Translations under genes and position numbers: made by a program
Assembly: GCA_025642065.1 (NCBI GenBank)
Contig: JAODUP010001281.1
Coordinates: 1 to 64,000 of the forward strand
Direction of reading: 5' to 3'
Length of the DNA stretch: 64,000 nucleotides
Source: Paralvinella palmiformis
Taxonomy: Eukaryota > Annelida > Polychaeta > Terebellida > Alvinellidae
Shown: in pieces, positions 1-12,352 of the stretch
Layout: every line of letters starts with the position of its first letter
Numbering within the stretch: position 1 is the stretch's first letter
Notes under the pieces: model-generated
What the model was told of the DNA's origin: nothing
What the model saw: only the letters and a program-made list of their open reading frames with translations
Database searches by the model: none

Positions 1-49
1 TTATCAATGTCAAAAATATTATGGAAGCTTGCTTTCTGAAATCCTTCAT
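1..49 (-). CDS. 5' end of a fourth glycosyltransferase-like gene, cut by window edge
   Basis: The reverse complement starts with ATG at 47-49 and reads MKDFRKQASIIFLTLI before the window ends. This matches residues 1-16 of the gene at 30948-32036, apart from Phe for Gly at position 12. The bases upstream (50-110) also match the upstream bases of that gene, so this is a real paralogue start and not chance. Only the cytoplasmic tail and the first part of the membrane anchor are visible. Whether the rest of the gene is intact cannot be seen here. Confidence 0.75.
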   Translation of the reverse strand, partial: MKDFRKQASIIFLTLI

Positions 50-355
50 GATGCGAGACTATAATAAAACTCTTAGCAGAATAATACTGTATTCTATTCT
101 GCCAATAATAAAAATGGTTGCAGCGATGGAGTTTTTAACATTTTATATTGGTAGGCAGATGGCAAATGTTATATTTGCGGTTGCAAAACAACAAATTAGT
201 TAATTCGCAAACTTCGTTCGACATCTGTCGCAATATATAGATCAACTACTCCTATATTTACACCACAATTGAAAAGACCTGAGGCATCACTATATGTTCA
301 AATGTGATTCCCTTTTTAGAAGTACTATATCGTTTAGTCTTTGTTGTTATAGTCT

Positions 356-445
<90 letters not shown>

Positions 446-995
446 CGAGGGAGAGAGAGAAGCATAATGTTGTATTGATCTATCTAACCATAGATTATAA
501 ATAAAAAACATAAATATTGCCATAATCAACTTATACTAAGTTATTATGTCAAAGCACAGATCAATATCTGAGCATCAGTAGCACAACTTTTAACAATGAC
601 AGACTATCTACTCTTTTACGGAATTTATACAGTGAATTATTTGTGCATAAATATAATAAAAACAATATAAAGTATTATTCTCCCTTTAAAGATTAATTAA
701 TTTTACAATTCAATTTACAATTTTGTTATATCTTTATGGAAACTACTTAATTGAATTGTCATAAATGAAATACAAATTTGTTTTGTTTTTATATATTTAT
801 TTTAATAAATCTCCCCTTGTCTTATTCGTTGAGGACCATCGACCTAATTATATATGTTTTTTTCCCTAATTAATGGCTCTCAGACTTAATTTAGCCGGCC
901 ACCTAGTTATATAGAGTTAGGCTGTAATTCAGTTGAATTGTTATTCACAAAGCCAATTTATAATCGTGTTCTAATACAATTTTGAAAGGATTATG
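50..995 (-). repeat. Upstream flank of the GT gene, duplicated block
   Basis: This non-coding stretch aligns by eye with the regions upstream of the other GT copies: 25348-26270, 32037-33470 and the inverse of 46870-47250. Shared landmarks are the AT/GA microsatellite, a stretch around 540-700 and a stretch around 860-990. The match ends sharply at about 995, where a reverse-transcriptase fragment begins. No gene is seen in it. Confidence 0.7.
358..442. repeat. (AT)n followed by (GA)n microsatellite
   Basis: About 55 bases of AT dinucleotides are followed by about 30 bases of GA. The same AT-then-GA order occurs at 32358-32458, at a similar distance upstream of a GT start codon, so the tract was duplicated with the gene. 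Confidence 0.95.
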
Positions 996-1152
996 ACTTG
1001 TCTTCTGCTTTCGATGTCATATATCACAAGATCCTTCAAACGCGCCTTGATCATTCGTTTGGAGTATTCGGAAGTGCCCTCTCCTGGATCAAGTCTTATC
1101 TGAGTGACAGATCTCAGTGTGTTGCCATAGGAATGACGACATCAGAAGGTAA
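988..1152 (+). pseudogene. Reverse transcriptase fragment of a CR1/L2-like LINE, first piece
   Basis: The translation contains DLSSAFDVIYHKILQTRL and ends with SYLSDRSQCVAIG. This is the RT region around the first catalytic aspartate (FD in the palm) of CR1/L2-type LINEs. It stops where an oppositely oriented I/Nimb-like LINE begins. A piece that would lie further along the same type of RT (YADD palm and thumb) appears at 5150-5710. The two may be halves of one element split by later insertions, although some RT sequence between them is missing. Confidence 0.7.
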
Positions 1153-1179
1153 GTGTCTAAATTTGTGGGTGCCACTAGG

Positions 1180-3775
1180 ATGGATGATGGATGAATGTTG
1201 TTTATCTGCACATATGCACAATTTAGGTCATTCAGTGTCCTAGAACGTTTGGAAATAAAACCGTTTTAACGAATCTTTATAAAAAGTTAAAAAGCCCGAT
1301 TACTGGCATTGATAAAATGTTTGTATAAGCTAGGATGTAAATTGTAAAGGATAAATATGTAAACAATACGTTAGTGTATAGATGTATAAGGTTGTTAAAA
1401 AGGTAAAATCGAATTCTGAATGTTAGAAAATGGTGTTAACCTTTATAAAATATGGTGAATAATGACTAGTTTTGATTAGTGGTAGTTAAATAGATTTCTG
1501 TTAAAAGAGAAGACCTGCTTCTATAGATGAAATACTAGATAAGGTTATGACATTGACTAGATGTTCTCACTTTAAATAAATAATATTAAGAAGAAACGAC
1601 CAGCTTCTATTAGGAAGTTTACAATTGTGTCCGGGACAATATTCTCCAGCAGCTCTTTCCGAGTCTCTGCATGGTAGTAGTGTACTCTGATGTGGTGGTA
1701 TTCCGAGCAATGAAGGAGGAAGAGTTCGACTGTCAGGTGTTCTTGGCAGGAGATACACTCTGGTGGATCTTCTCCAGCCAAGAGGTATCTATGGGTGAGG
1801 AAAGAATGCCCGATCCGTAAATGGCAGATCACAATTTCCTCACGACGCCTTTCCCGACAGGACCACATCGAACATCCTAATGCAGGCTGCACTGCATGCA
1901 ATTTATTTTCAGATTACAGTGACCAGAAATTTGACCAATGCTTTCTTACATATTGCTTTATGATAGGTCGGAAATCAGTGAACGGTAATGGAATGTTGAT
2001 CTTCCGACCTTTTAGAGCAGTTTTGGCAGCCTTATCAACGAGTTCATTGCCACGAATATCGAAATGGCTCGGTACCCAGCAGAATACTACATCCTTTTGT
2101 AGAGTTTTAAAGGTGGAATGTAGTTCTAAAATACTGAGGACAAGTGGATTTTCTATTTCAAAATTTTCTATGGCCTGTAGGCAGGACAAAGAATCCACAC
2201 ATATAATAAATTTGTCCCCAGTAGAGCTAATGCCATAATGAAGTGCGAGGTAAATAGCTCGAAGTTCTGCTGTGTATATGGAGGCCACGTCAGCAAAGGA
2301 AGACGTTCCATCACGCACTGGCTACCACAAACGACAGCGCATCCTACTCTATCGCCTTCTTTTGAACCATCAGTATAAATGAACTGATGGTCATCATATT
2401 TATTTTGTATGATGTGAAAGCGGCTCTGAAATTGTGATGGACAAACATCGGATTTCTTCCCCACTCTCAGACCATACAAAATTGTTGGTTGCACCATATC
2501 CCAAATTGGGATATGATGTAGGCGAATATTTTCTATTTAACATGGATTAATCTCCAAGTCTTTTCTCAAAGACCGAATTCTAATTCCAAAAGTTGGGATA
2601 GTCTTCGGTCTGAGTAAGAAGTTATCTTGGAGTTTTGGGTTGAACACCATATCAAATGTAGGATTTGTCGGAGTACTACTTAATTGTAGTTCATATACCC
2701 CTGTGGCTATTCTCAAGCCCTGGTGGTGAATGGGGTCGAGTGATTTCATATATATATGATTTACGAGCCGATCCCCAAACAATCGACCCGTGATCAAGTA
2801 TAGATCTAATGACTGTTCTATACAGACGGAGGAGTGTTGTTCGATATGCCTCCCGGTCAAATCGTGAAACAACTTTTAATAGATTTAGAGATTTATTATA
2901 AGGAACAGTTAACATCATTCAGCAAGCATTTAACTGTGCTGTTTATTTTCATGCTGAATAGTGTTACTGATAAGATGCTTCCTTGTGGTACATCCTCTTG
3001 TTGGTGGTAGGAATCAGAGAGGGTGTTACCAACACGGACAGTAAAGCTTCTACCAGTCAAAATAATTTGAGATCAATTTAGTCATATTGCCACGAAGCCC
3101 AGCATTAAATAAGTCTTTTAGAATTATATATTTCCATGTTGTGTTGTAGGCCTTCTCTAGATAAAAAAAAGATCCCATAGTATATATAAATTACATAATG
3201 TTTTATGTGAAATTTATTGGATTCTGCTCAACGGTCATTTTGTTTTCTCCTGAATTTTTCTGTGTAGTTTTCTGCCGATGAATTGTGTGCAATTGTTTCT
3301 GCCAACGTAGTCCCGATCTCTTTTAGGTTTGTAATTATACTCCCATTTTTTTCTAATTGTTTTATTGGAGGGCCCTGGACTTTACCCGAGATTTTTCTTA
3401 ACTATTTTCCATATTGTGTTCACGGGAGTTCTATTATTTAATTGGGAGACATATTCCCTCCAAGAATTTCGCATGTTTCTGCGAATGACTCGATTTTCTT
3501 GAGAGGGATTTCTTTTAAAATAGTTTAAAGCTCTCTTTCTTTGTTTCAGAGCTTCCTCGCATTCTCCATTCCACCAGGACTTGTGGAGTTTTCTTTGAAC
3601 TGTAGAGGATTTTGGTATCGTTATTTCCGCTATGAAATGTAGCACTGATGTAGAGTTCACAGCGGGTTTTTTTGATAGTCTTGAAGGTATTTCTATTTAT
3701 TTATTGGCTACATTTAAATTTAAAGTCACATGCTATTTCAACAAAGTTTATTTGGAATTAAAAAACGTCAGATAC
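1180..3775 (-). mobile_element. I/Nimb-like LINE, copy A (RT thumb, RNase H, 3' UTR)
   Basis: Read on the minus strand, the order is: the linker between endonuclease and RT (3382-3660, motif LHKSWWNGECEEALKQRKRA), remnants of the RT palm and thumb (2537-3100, motif LDPIHHQGLRIATG), an RNase H domain (1914-2330), a C-terminal Cys/His segment (CISCQEHLTVELFLLHC), a UTR, and a tail of GATG/CATC repeats at 1180-1199. RNase H and a cysteine-rich end place it in the I-group of LINEs. The name Nimb-like is my inference. Several frameshifts and a truncated 5' end make it inactive. It appears to interrupt a second LINE. Confidence 0.8.
1914..2330 (-). pseudogene. RNase H domain of LINE copy A
   Basis: The open frame contains IYTAELRAIYLALHYG, then CVDSLSCLQAIENF, then CWVPSHFDIRGNELVDKAAK. 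These carry the usual RNase H residues: Glu in the AEL motif, Asp in VDS, and the His and Asp of the PSHxDIRGNELVD motif. The preceding strand with the first aspartate (YTDGSKEGD) lies at 2340-2390 in another frame, so a frameshift separates it. Of the four longer I/Nimb-like copies here, only this one keeps the whole domain. Confidence 0.8.
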
Positions 3776-3859
3776 AGACATGGCCAGAGTACAGAGATCA
3801 GCAAAAAGGTGTAGAATATCTCTAGAAAATTCTGCAATATATGTGGTTAGAGATACATA

Positions 3860-4470
3860 GATGGGGCCCATTGCCGAGGTAACTGCTGAATCTGATACTA
3901 TTGAAGAGCCATAAGTTAAAAGAGTGACTATGCGTTCTCAGACATATCAGAGTGGTGTGATAAAGATGAGTGAGACTGAGAGTGATTCCATCAAAATACC
4001 CTTGTTTTCCCTCAGAATGTTCATAGGGGATAATGATGCCATCCACTATTATACAGACTTGGAGACGTATGAGACATTACTGTTTGTTCTGAGTACACTA
4101 GGACCGGAAGTGCATGTGCTGAATTATATGTATGGAACCATATCCCAGACAGAAGTTGTTGATCAATTTTTCCTCGTTCTCATGAAACTAAGATGACATA
4201 CAACAAATTTTAAATTATCGAGGCTCTTTAACACATCCAAGTCAGACGTATACAAAACAATTTGTACATGGACCCGCTTCATGTCATTGCAGTGGATAGA
4301 TGTATATCTCTGGTCTGACCGTGATGTGGTACATTTCTTTGCACCAGCTGGTTTCAAAGCCAAATTCGCTACAACAAGAGTAATTGTTGACGGTACTGAG
4401 TGCCTGATCAAGAAACCATCATCCTTCTTCATGCATAATACAAATGCAAGTTTAAAGATGAATTTATAAT
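3860..4470 (+). pseudogene. HARBI1-like (PIF/Harbinger, DDE_Tnp_4) transposase fragment
   Basis: Two overlapping frames join into one protein segment. The first (3924-4196) ends with VVDQFFLVLMKLR, the helix-turn-helix region before the DDE domain. The second (4200-4469) contains LSRLFNTSKSDVYKTICTW, then FKAKFATTRVIVDGTECLI. The aspartate in VIVDGTE would be the first catalytic residue of the DDE triad. The rest of the DDE domain is missing and there is a frameshift near 4196. The call rests on remembered family motifs; no search was run. Confidence 0.65.
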
Positions 4471-5149
4471 ACTGGGTGATGGTGTATTTGCTATATATTG
4501 TTAAATAAATAATTGGAATATAAAACCAGTTTAGTTATAGATTGGAATAAGAACAATATTTAACTACCAGACTCTAATTTATGATGAAACACTTGGTGAG
4601 CAAAAAATGATCTTTCCAGTACCATACATACTCTTTCACATTCACAAAAAGACCTAGTCACACGAACAACTTTATCCAGCTTTTTACTCATACATATTTG
4701 ATTATAACAAACTATCCAGCTTTTTTTAATTACATCTGTGCTCTAATATTCTACTTATCAAGTTAAACCGGATCATTCCTATTTTTGGACCTATTGGTAT
4801 GCTAGACAGGTAAGGTCTGATTTATTAAATACAGAGGACTATATAACATCTTATTTGTTATGGAGTGATTAATAATGGAGAATTATTTTCAAACATGTAC
4901 ACACTATTTTGATTAACTTCAGGGCAGGAGTCAAATAGTAAATGCATTTGACTATATAAGATGTTACAAGCTCTGATACAGTTTTACTTCATATTTTAGT
5001 CAACAGCATGAGTGTGTCATAGGCTTAAAATTAGATGTTAGAAAAGGCAAGTCGCCGGATGCCGACTGCAATGCTCTAGGAGTAAATATGACAACAGATA
5101 AATTGACATTTTAACTATGCAAACAACAGAACCAAATAGAATAAGCTTG
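4471..5149. other. Non-coding, no feature recognised
   Basis: AT-rich sequence between the Harbinger-type fragment and the second RT piece. I see no reading frame, no terminal repeat and no match to other blocks in the window. It may be the decayed remainder of the Harbinger element. Confidence 0.4.
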
Positions 5150-5710
5150 GGGTTCCGGAAGCACAAAGTAGATTTGGACTGGGTTTCTCTGTGCTGCCAC
5201 TTAGGGAATGCCCTCCAAAATGCTCTCAGAGTTCCCCATTGGTTCGATAGGTAGTCAACATAATTTGCTCTACCACTGTTATGCAGATGATACCAAGGTT
5301 TATTTGGCGATTATGCCAAAAACAACTTGGTCCGACGTTACAAAGAAATTGGAAGCTTGCTTGGCTGATATCAGTACTTGGATGAGTGCAAACATGCTCA
5401 AGTTAAACGAGGAAAAGACAGAGCTCATTATCTTTAACCCAAAACATCAGGTTAGGATAAGTGAGGAAATCAGGTAGGTAAGAATACTGTTTCAGTAACA
5501 TCGTCAGTGGAGGAGAACTTAGGAGTATATTTTGATACATCCCTGACAATGGAGAGACAAGTAAATGCAATATACAAAGCCTGGTATTACCAAATTCTTA
5601 ATATTGGTCATATCAGGCGGTACATCAAATTGGATGCTTGCAAAACACTTGCACACGCACTGGCATTTCGGCTAAATTACGGCAACGCTCTCCTGTATTT
5701 TCATAGTCAA
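5150..5710 (+). pseudogene. Reverse transcriptase fragment, palm and thumb, CR1/L2-like
   Basis: Frames at 5208-5477 and 5507-5803 together show the catalytic CYADDTKVYLAI box, then LEACLADISTWMSANMLKLN and EEKTELIIF, then a thumb segment (VEENLGVYFDTSLTMERQV, HALAFRLNYGNALLY). This is the usual order in CR1/L2 LINEs. The sequence then switches abruptly to the GT-flank block at about 5710. Stops and a frameshift at 5476-5506 show it is dead. Confidence 0.8.
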
Positions 5711-6790
5711 CATCATAGTTTAATGATTGACTATATATTTAATATATTGGTTAAAGAAAAAGGCTTACATATCTTACACTTACTGAACGTCCACTCAGAT
5801 TAATTTAAATTTAAATCTTATTATTACCTTCGGCGTACTTCAAACGAAGATGAACTGGAGAAGGCACCATTAATATCATTACCACACGTCAGTGATCAAT
5901 GAATAGTTAATATTACAGTCAACGTTACATTATATAATATTAATACTAAGGCCATCCATGTACTTATAAATGAGATTGTTTACCTGTTAGAACGTTCACC
6001 TGTCACTCCTCGTTGTTACTGTAAATGATGCAACAAATACCAGGTGTTTCTACAGAGCCATCGATGATGTATCATAATATAATACAAATCTATCTCATGG
6101 AAGTTTCACGAATAGTTGTTTTAATAGCAAATGACAAAAGATGACCAATGGTTTGTTTCATCGAAGGTTTTTAGATCACACAAACAGTATGTCGGAATGT
6201 CAGAGCGATTATTTTTGAAAACATGCAGATACACATATGTTGTACACTAGAACTTTATTTCTCCTGAAGTACATATGTGTTATTTGTAGTAGGTGGTCAG
6301 AAATTGAAGTATTGTGTAAAATCAATAGTTTTTAACAAAGCTCTGTAACGGCTGTATTGCTCTTATTTTAATTTTAATTATCGGTATCATAACGGCTTCC
6401 ACAAATATAGTGAATGTGTACCACTGAATAATAAAAAGGGGCAAACAAAACTTATTAGATAAATTTTCGACTATCGAATACTGAGTCTCACCAAGTTAAA
6501 TTTGCGTAATTCATTCTTTATACAGGATTTGTGTAATATATTTAATAAGTAAAAATTATGGTTTGATATTAATTTGATTGCAAGTTATTATTTACCTATT
6601 TCACTGAGGATTCTGTTACCACACCATCCACATTTAGCACGCTTTTAGACATTTCAGCATGAACCTTGAACAACTATCAGGAAAAGTAATAATTAATGGG
6701 AAATTATCTAATAAAACGTTCTTTTATTTCAATTTAACGTGAGTTGGTAAAATATCTGCCATTAGCACATACACGTGATATAGTTTAATC
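5710..6790 (+). repeat. GT-flank block, direct copy
   Basis: This aligns with 35240-35900 in the same orientation and with 45060-46000 in the opposite one. A clear landmark is the shared stretch around 5815-5900 (ACCTTCGGCGTACTTCAAAC). It shows that the left-edge GT copy was duplicated with several kilobases of flank, now separated by the transposon composite at 996-5710. No gene is recognised. Confidence 0.7.
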
Positions 6791-7179
6791 AGGATAACGC
6801 GGTGCATGTATCAATATCTGGAGAAGGCTTATATTAATATCCTTACAGAGGAAATATTTCCATTAGGCATAAAACTTGTGAATGCGGAATTTAGATGACT
6901 CATTACCGAATCTATGACTGACAGAGCTTGTGTTGGTTTCGCAGTTTACATAGAAATTTCCACACATAATTCAGATTTTAGATTAATGAACAGTACAAGA
7001 ATTCGTCAAGATTATCGAATTAATAATTTAATAAGGAAATCTTTTGATGATGCTAAATCTTCGTTTTCATATAATTATAAACTTATTACTACGCCATGGC
7101 AACATCAGGCTAACCATAGCACGGGAGAATAGTGACTATGGACTACTGTATGTGCGGATATACACTACATCAGGTGGGA
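6791..7179. other. Non-coding or unrecognised short frame
   Basis: A 72-codon frame at 6914-7132 (+) has no motif I recognise and no paralogue in the window, so I do not call it a gene. Otherwise nothing is seen. Confidence 0.3.
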
Positions 7180-7487
7180 AACAACATCGCAAACCCCCTG
7201 TGGGCTCTAAAGATATCTGACAGCCGAATCACAACAGACAACAGAACAATGTTACTCATCCAAATAAGAAAATAGGGTGAATGTCTACCCGCACAAAGAA
7301 GGGCAAAAAGCGAAATAGGATTCCCAGTTCTCCAAATTCAAGCCAAGTAATCACCGCGAAACAATACAAAAAGCCAAACTGATTAGCCGCACAAGAAGTA
7401 ACTTACTAATCGAATTGCAGTGACTCCAAGTCTGACATTCCACCGGAAGTCAGCCAATCACCAAGAACAATAAAAACAGTCTGGCGG

Positions 7488-8035
7488 ATGGCGGATCTAA
7501 CTAACTTTGGCGCAATATTGAGAAACTGCCTCCTCGAACAGGAAACTATAGATGGATTCCGAAAAATCATGAAACCAATACTGGACCAACAGACAGAAAT
7601 AGCATCACTAGAACACAAATATAAACAACTGGAAGAGAAAGTAACATCAAGGTGGATAAGCTTGAACAAAACTCCAGAAAAAAACCAACGTGATTGTAGT
7701 CGGCATGAAAATAGGCCAACAAACAAATGTGAAAAGAGGTGTATTGGAACTAGTCATCAAGAATTTGGGAACAGAAATGGTAGCCAATGACATATAGAAG
7801 CAGCATAACCCCTCGGATAAAAAACCCTACAGCGACTAGATCTGTTCTGATCGGAAATAGTGACATAAAACAAACATAATGAGATCCAAAGCGAAACTCA
7901 GGCACATTAACCCAATACTATATATCAATGATGATTTAACGAGGAATAGAGTGGTCATCTTCAACAAAGCCAGACAGGAAGTGAAGGCCCAAAAACCTAC
8001 ATCCGGCATATACAAGAAATGGATTAATCTACGTC
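7488..8035 (+). pseudogene. LINE ORF1 remnant
   Basis: The first frame (MADLTNFGAILRN...) continues into a heptad-like segment, IASLEHKYKQLEEKV, typical of an ORF1 coiled coil. After frameshifts, a later stretch reads PILYINDDLTRNRVVIFNKAR and then VKAQKPTSGIYKKW. This resembles the C-terminal nucleic-acid-binding part of ORF1 in CR1/L2-type LINEs. Assignment is by position and pattern. Confidence 0.55.
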
Positions 8036-8195
8036 AAAATTAAAGAAGGATCGAATCCAATATAAATAAATACTCGTGACCACATTAACACAATAACTGA
8101 AGCTACTAGTTATGGTTCTACATATGAAGCTCTAGATGTAGCAACAACAGACCAATGCTTACAATATTGTATGTTTATGGGTATTTTATGTATGA

Positions 8196-8199
<4 letters not shown>

Positions 8200-8264
<65 letters not shown>
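8200..8264. repeat. (AT)n microsatellite
   Basis: About 65 bases of uninterrupted AT dinucleotides inside the LINE, between ORF1 and the endonuclease. The bases on its right (8265-8370) are degenerate TATG/TATA repeats. Confidence 0.95.
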
Positions 8265-8267
<3 letters not shown>

Positions 8268-8789
8268 TATTCGCGTATTTATTCATGGGTATAGGTATAT
8301 GTATGTATGTATGTATATATGAATGAATATGTATATTTGTATGTGTATTCATGTGTATGTTTCTATTTATACATAAATATATATGATGTAACTTCTTCCC
8401 TCCTGATATAGTCTATAACACCATTTTTGAAATTTAATTTAATACACTTACAATCTTTGCTGAAGTGACAAGGCTATTATTCCTGTTAATAGTTTTCATA
8501 CATAATTTTTATATTTTTATATTAATATATTCATGTATATCAATATGGAACTTGTGAGCTTGAACCTAGAGGACAATATTGGGTACATTATCGGAGATTA
8601 TGTCTCCTAATAATAATGATGACCAGATCCTGACTAGCCTAAATATGATTTCATCAATCAATATGCATCTAACTATGATGAAAATATCTTCTCTATAATA
8701 TACCATCAAATGACGAATATTAATATAAATGTGAATATACATTTGTAGATGAATTGTCCAAGAAAATGATATGTAATAACAAACTATCT

Positions 8790-9505
8790 GAACTAAACCT
8801 AAAACATACAAAGTCTAAAAGTGCATTGGAGTGAATTCATAGATGTATTCAGTAGTAACAAAACGCATTTCAATATAATAGGTCTCACTGAAGTGTTCAT
8901 AATTCCCCCGAATATACATTTTTCGCTTGAAGGGTACCACCGTTTAATATTAAGAACAAGACCACCTGAAAATGGCACAAGAGGAGGAGTGGGGCTCTTC
9001 ATTGATGAAAACTACATAATTACTGAAAAAAACTGACCTTGAAACTATTTATATCACATGTTACAGAATAAATATTCATAGAGGTACAAACACACAAATC
9101 TGAAACGCCCATTATTATTAGCACAATATATAGACCAAATTCGCCTCCAAAAGCAGACCTCACCAAATATATCCAAATAACGAAGAAATAATTGATAAAA
9201 TCTCAAGTGAGGATAAACAGTGCTACATAATGGGTGACTTAAGTATAGATCTCTTAAAATACTATTCACACAAACAAACAAGAGAATACCTTGACAAAAT
9301 GATAACGGCAGGGTTTCTTCCTCATATAATTAAGCCTACATATGTCACTGATCACCAAGATCACAGGTCAGCTACAATTATGTACCACATTTTCTCAAAC
9401 AATACGAAGGATCAGATACAATCAGGTATAATCATTTCTGACGTTTCCGATCACTTTGCCACTTACCGTCTAGTAGAGAGAGCCACAAATAAATCAAGGT
9501 GTTGA
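8790..9505 (+). pseudogene. LINE apurinic-type endonuclease (EEP) remnant
   Basis: Frames 8821-9036 and 9230-9505 show the family order: NIIGLTEVF (metal-binding Glu), then GTRGGVGLFI, then YIMGDLSIDLL (the GDxN/D motif), then GIIISDVSDHFATYRL (the terminal SDH motif). A frameshifted gap at 9037-9229 still reads as TIYRPNSPP. The catalytic motifs remain visible, but the frame is broken at least twice. Confidence 0.8.
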
Positions 9506-9839
9506 ACAAAGACAAATTAGAATAATAAATGATATAAATATTAATTCATTTAAAAAAGAACTAGCAAAAACCAACTTTTATTCAATACTTTGAATTGAAA
9601 ATTCAAATCAAGAATATCATGCTTATATCAACGAATACATGGAGCGTTTAATAAACAGTTCCCCTTGCAAACCATACAATTAAAATTACTAGGCCATATA
9701 CCAAAAGAGAACCCTTGGCCATATATTAAAAACCAAATGAACAAAACCGGTTTAACTATAAAGAGTACTGTAAAATATACATAAAAGTTATAAGGTTTGC
9801 AAAGGTTAATTACTACACAACAAAACTTGCAGAATATAA

Positions 9840-11050
9840 ATATGATATGAAAGAAACATGGAAAATATTAAGCACAGCATTACACAGAAACACAAACAGC
9901 TCTCGGATGCCTACAATACTTGAAATAAACAATCAAAAGATAACAAACATGAAAGATATCGCGGAGAACTTTAACACCTTCTTCAATACAATTGCACAAA
10001 ATATTTGTGAAAACATTCCAAAAGTACAAAACATTACCCTGAATATTTAACAAATAGTTGCTCAAATAGCTTCTTTATACATCCAATAGCCAGAGAGGAT
10101 CTGATAAACAATGCAAAGAAGTTAAACTCCAAAAAGAGCTCTGGCATAGACAGTATATCAACCAAGCTATTAAAAGAAACAATATCGGAGGTAGCCATAC
10201 CTCTGGTACACATCTTTAATAAGTCATTCGCAAAAAACACTTTGTAACTTTTAATGGTTCAACCTCCCAATTAATATATATACAGATGGGCGTACCACAT
10301 GGCTGAAAACTTGGCCCAATACTATTCTCAATTTACACCAATGATATAAAAAATGCAACCAACCTAAACTTACTATCGTATGCGGATGACACTACAATAT
10401 ATAAATATGGTAAAACTTTAACTGATGTGATACCCCAAATAAACAATGAACTAGAAAAACTTAACCAATGGTTCAAATAAAATAAATTAGAACTAATTAT
10501 AACTAAAACTAATTATATGATATTTACTGCAAATAATAAATATGTAGACTCAAACCTAAATATTATGATAAATGGCAAGGAAAGAAGACAAGCAGGAAAT
10601 GACAAACGATCAAAATATATAAAATTCTTGGCTTACATTTTGACGAAAACCTTACATGGAAATATCAAATAGAAAATATACAAACAAAAATTAACAGATC
10701 AATCTATGCAATAAATTTAATGAAAAATATCCTCCCAAGGTATGCCTTAAGAACCTTATATCAAACTCTCATAGAAAGCCATTTAAACTATGTTGCTAAA
10801 ATTTGGGGAAATTCAATTCACTGCAGGAAATTGCAAAAAACACAAAAGAAGATAATTCGATACATAAATACTAAACAACGAATTGCACACACTGATCCAT
10901 TACTTAAGAATAGTAAGATATTAAAGGTGAATGACCTTTATCAACTGCACACCACACTATTTATGTATGATTTTAAAAACAACTGTCTACCAGACTCCTT
11001 GGACAATCTATTCAAAAACAACCAAAGTAGAACAAAACAAAGGATAACCT
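9840..11050 (+). pseudogene. LINE reverse transcriptase remnant
   Basis: Visible parts in order: the linker (TMKETWKILSTALHR-like, 9847-10050), KLNSKKSSGIDSISTKLLK (RT finger) near 10120, GVPHG then LGPILFSIYTNDI near 10290, the YADDTTIYKYG catalytic box near 10380, and a thumb domain 10720-11050 (LIESHLNYVAKIWGN). In-frame stops occur after GVPHG and inside the segment following YADD. The protein is therefore dead although all core motifs are readable. Confidence 0.85.
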
Positions 11051-11309
11051 AATAGTAAATAAACCAAGAACAAATTATTCAGCCAGACTGCCAAAACATC
11101 AATTTGTGAAAATATGGAACAAACTGCCCACCAACTTACAAATGTCTAAGAGTAGGAGTATCTTAAAATCAAAACTTAAAAATAAGTTTCTAATGACATA
11201 TGTGGTGGATGTGAAATGTACAAATAACAAATGTCCTGACTGCAGTAGATAACATTAAATCTCTCTTCCTCTCTACATGCTCTGTCCATGTGAGCACAAG
11301 TATAGACAG

Positions 11310-12352
11310 TATAGACTCTTTCCGAGTATTCATGGTGAGTACCTATGGTGTATTCGAAATAGAGATGTAGACTGAGTTGCAGATACACTCTGGTGGATCT
11401 TCTCCAGCCAAGAGGTATCTATGGGTGAGGAAAAAAAGCCGGATCCGTAAACGGCAGAGCACAATTTCCTCACGACGCCTTTCCCAACAGGACCACATCG
11501 AACATCCTATGCAGCTGCACTGCATGCAATTTATTTTCAGTTGCAGTGACCAGAAATACTGTATACTAACATAATAAATGACTATTGTATCAACTATTGA
11601 TAATGTGAACGTTAATTCGATGAGACAAACATCAGATTTCTTCCCCGCTTTCAGACCATACAAATTGTTGGTTCCTTCATATCCCAAATCGGGATACGAG
11701 GTAGGCGAATATTTTCTATTTAACCCGGGTTAATCTCCAAGTGTTCTGTCAAAGACCGAACTCTAATTCCAAAAGTTGGGATAGTCTTCGGTCTGAGTAA
11801 GAAGTTATCTTGGAGTTTTGGGTTGAACACCATATCAAATGTAGGATTTGCGGAGTACTACTTAACTGTAGTTCATATTGCAGAGACAGTCGTTCTCTCG
11901 GTCTGTTAAGAGATTCCTCATTAGATTCAACATAAAGACTCTCCACTGGGGAGGTCCTGAATGCCCCTGTGGCTATTCTCAAGCCCTGGTGGTGTATAGG
12001 GTCGAGTGATTTGATATATATGATTTACGAGCCGATCCCCAAACAATCGACCCGTGATCAAGTGTAGATCTAATGACTGCTTTATACAGACGGAGGAGTG
12101 TTGTTCGATCTGCTCCCCAGTCAAATCGTGAAACGACTTTTAATAGATTTAAAGATTTATTACACCTAGCCTTCAAATAATGTATATGTGGAATGAAGGA
12201 GAGCTTGCTGTCGAATATTACCCTGAGGAATTTAGTTTGTTTTAAAACAGGAATATATACCCCATATAGTTTTAGAGTCGGGTCTGGATGAAATTTTCTT
12301 TTTTGGCAGAAGTGCACACATACTGTTTTGGACCTGGGGAATTTGAAGCATT
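11310..12352 (-). mobile_element. I/Nimb-like LINE, copy B (3' part, internally deleted)
   Basis: Minus-strand frames give LKLYGVYIPVLKQTKFLRV (12200-12317), then NKSLNLLKVVSRFDWGADR and the SIVWGSARKSY thumb motif, then FRTSPVESLYVESNEESLN, then the C-terminal ICRLRI/ECI segment. The RNase H domain present in copy A is missing. It is nearly identical to copy C over 12140-12352 versus 13370-13580. Stops and frameshifts make it a relic. Confidence 0.8.

Larger units (their letters stand above)
7180..11215 (+). mobile_element. Two-ORF LINE of CR1/L2 type, near full length but decayed
   Basis: ORF1, endonuclease and RT follow each other in the right order on one strand. ORF1 remnants lie at 7488-8035, endonuclease at 8790-9505 and RT at 9840-11050. 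The element carries many frameshifts and stops and is interrupted by an (AT)n tract at 8200-8264. The 3' end is placed near 11215, where similarity to the next LINE begins soon after. It is the most complete single LINE in the window and is clearly inactive. Confidence 0.8.

Noticed and set aside
1795..2238. 147-codon plus frame
   Set aside because: Antisense to the RNase H domain and C-terminus of LINE copy A; explained by the LINE.
3632..3814. 60-codon plus frame
   Set aside because: Antisense to the LINE copy A linker; explained.
8110..8352. 80-codon minus frame
   Set aside because: It is made of (AT)n and TATG repeats translated as YIYIYI; not a gene. The same holds for frames over the AT tracts at 347, 23853, 30558, 32274, 46950, 53352, 60872 and 63018.
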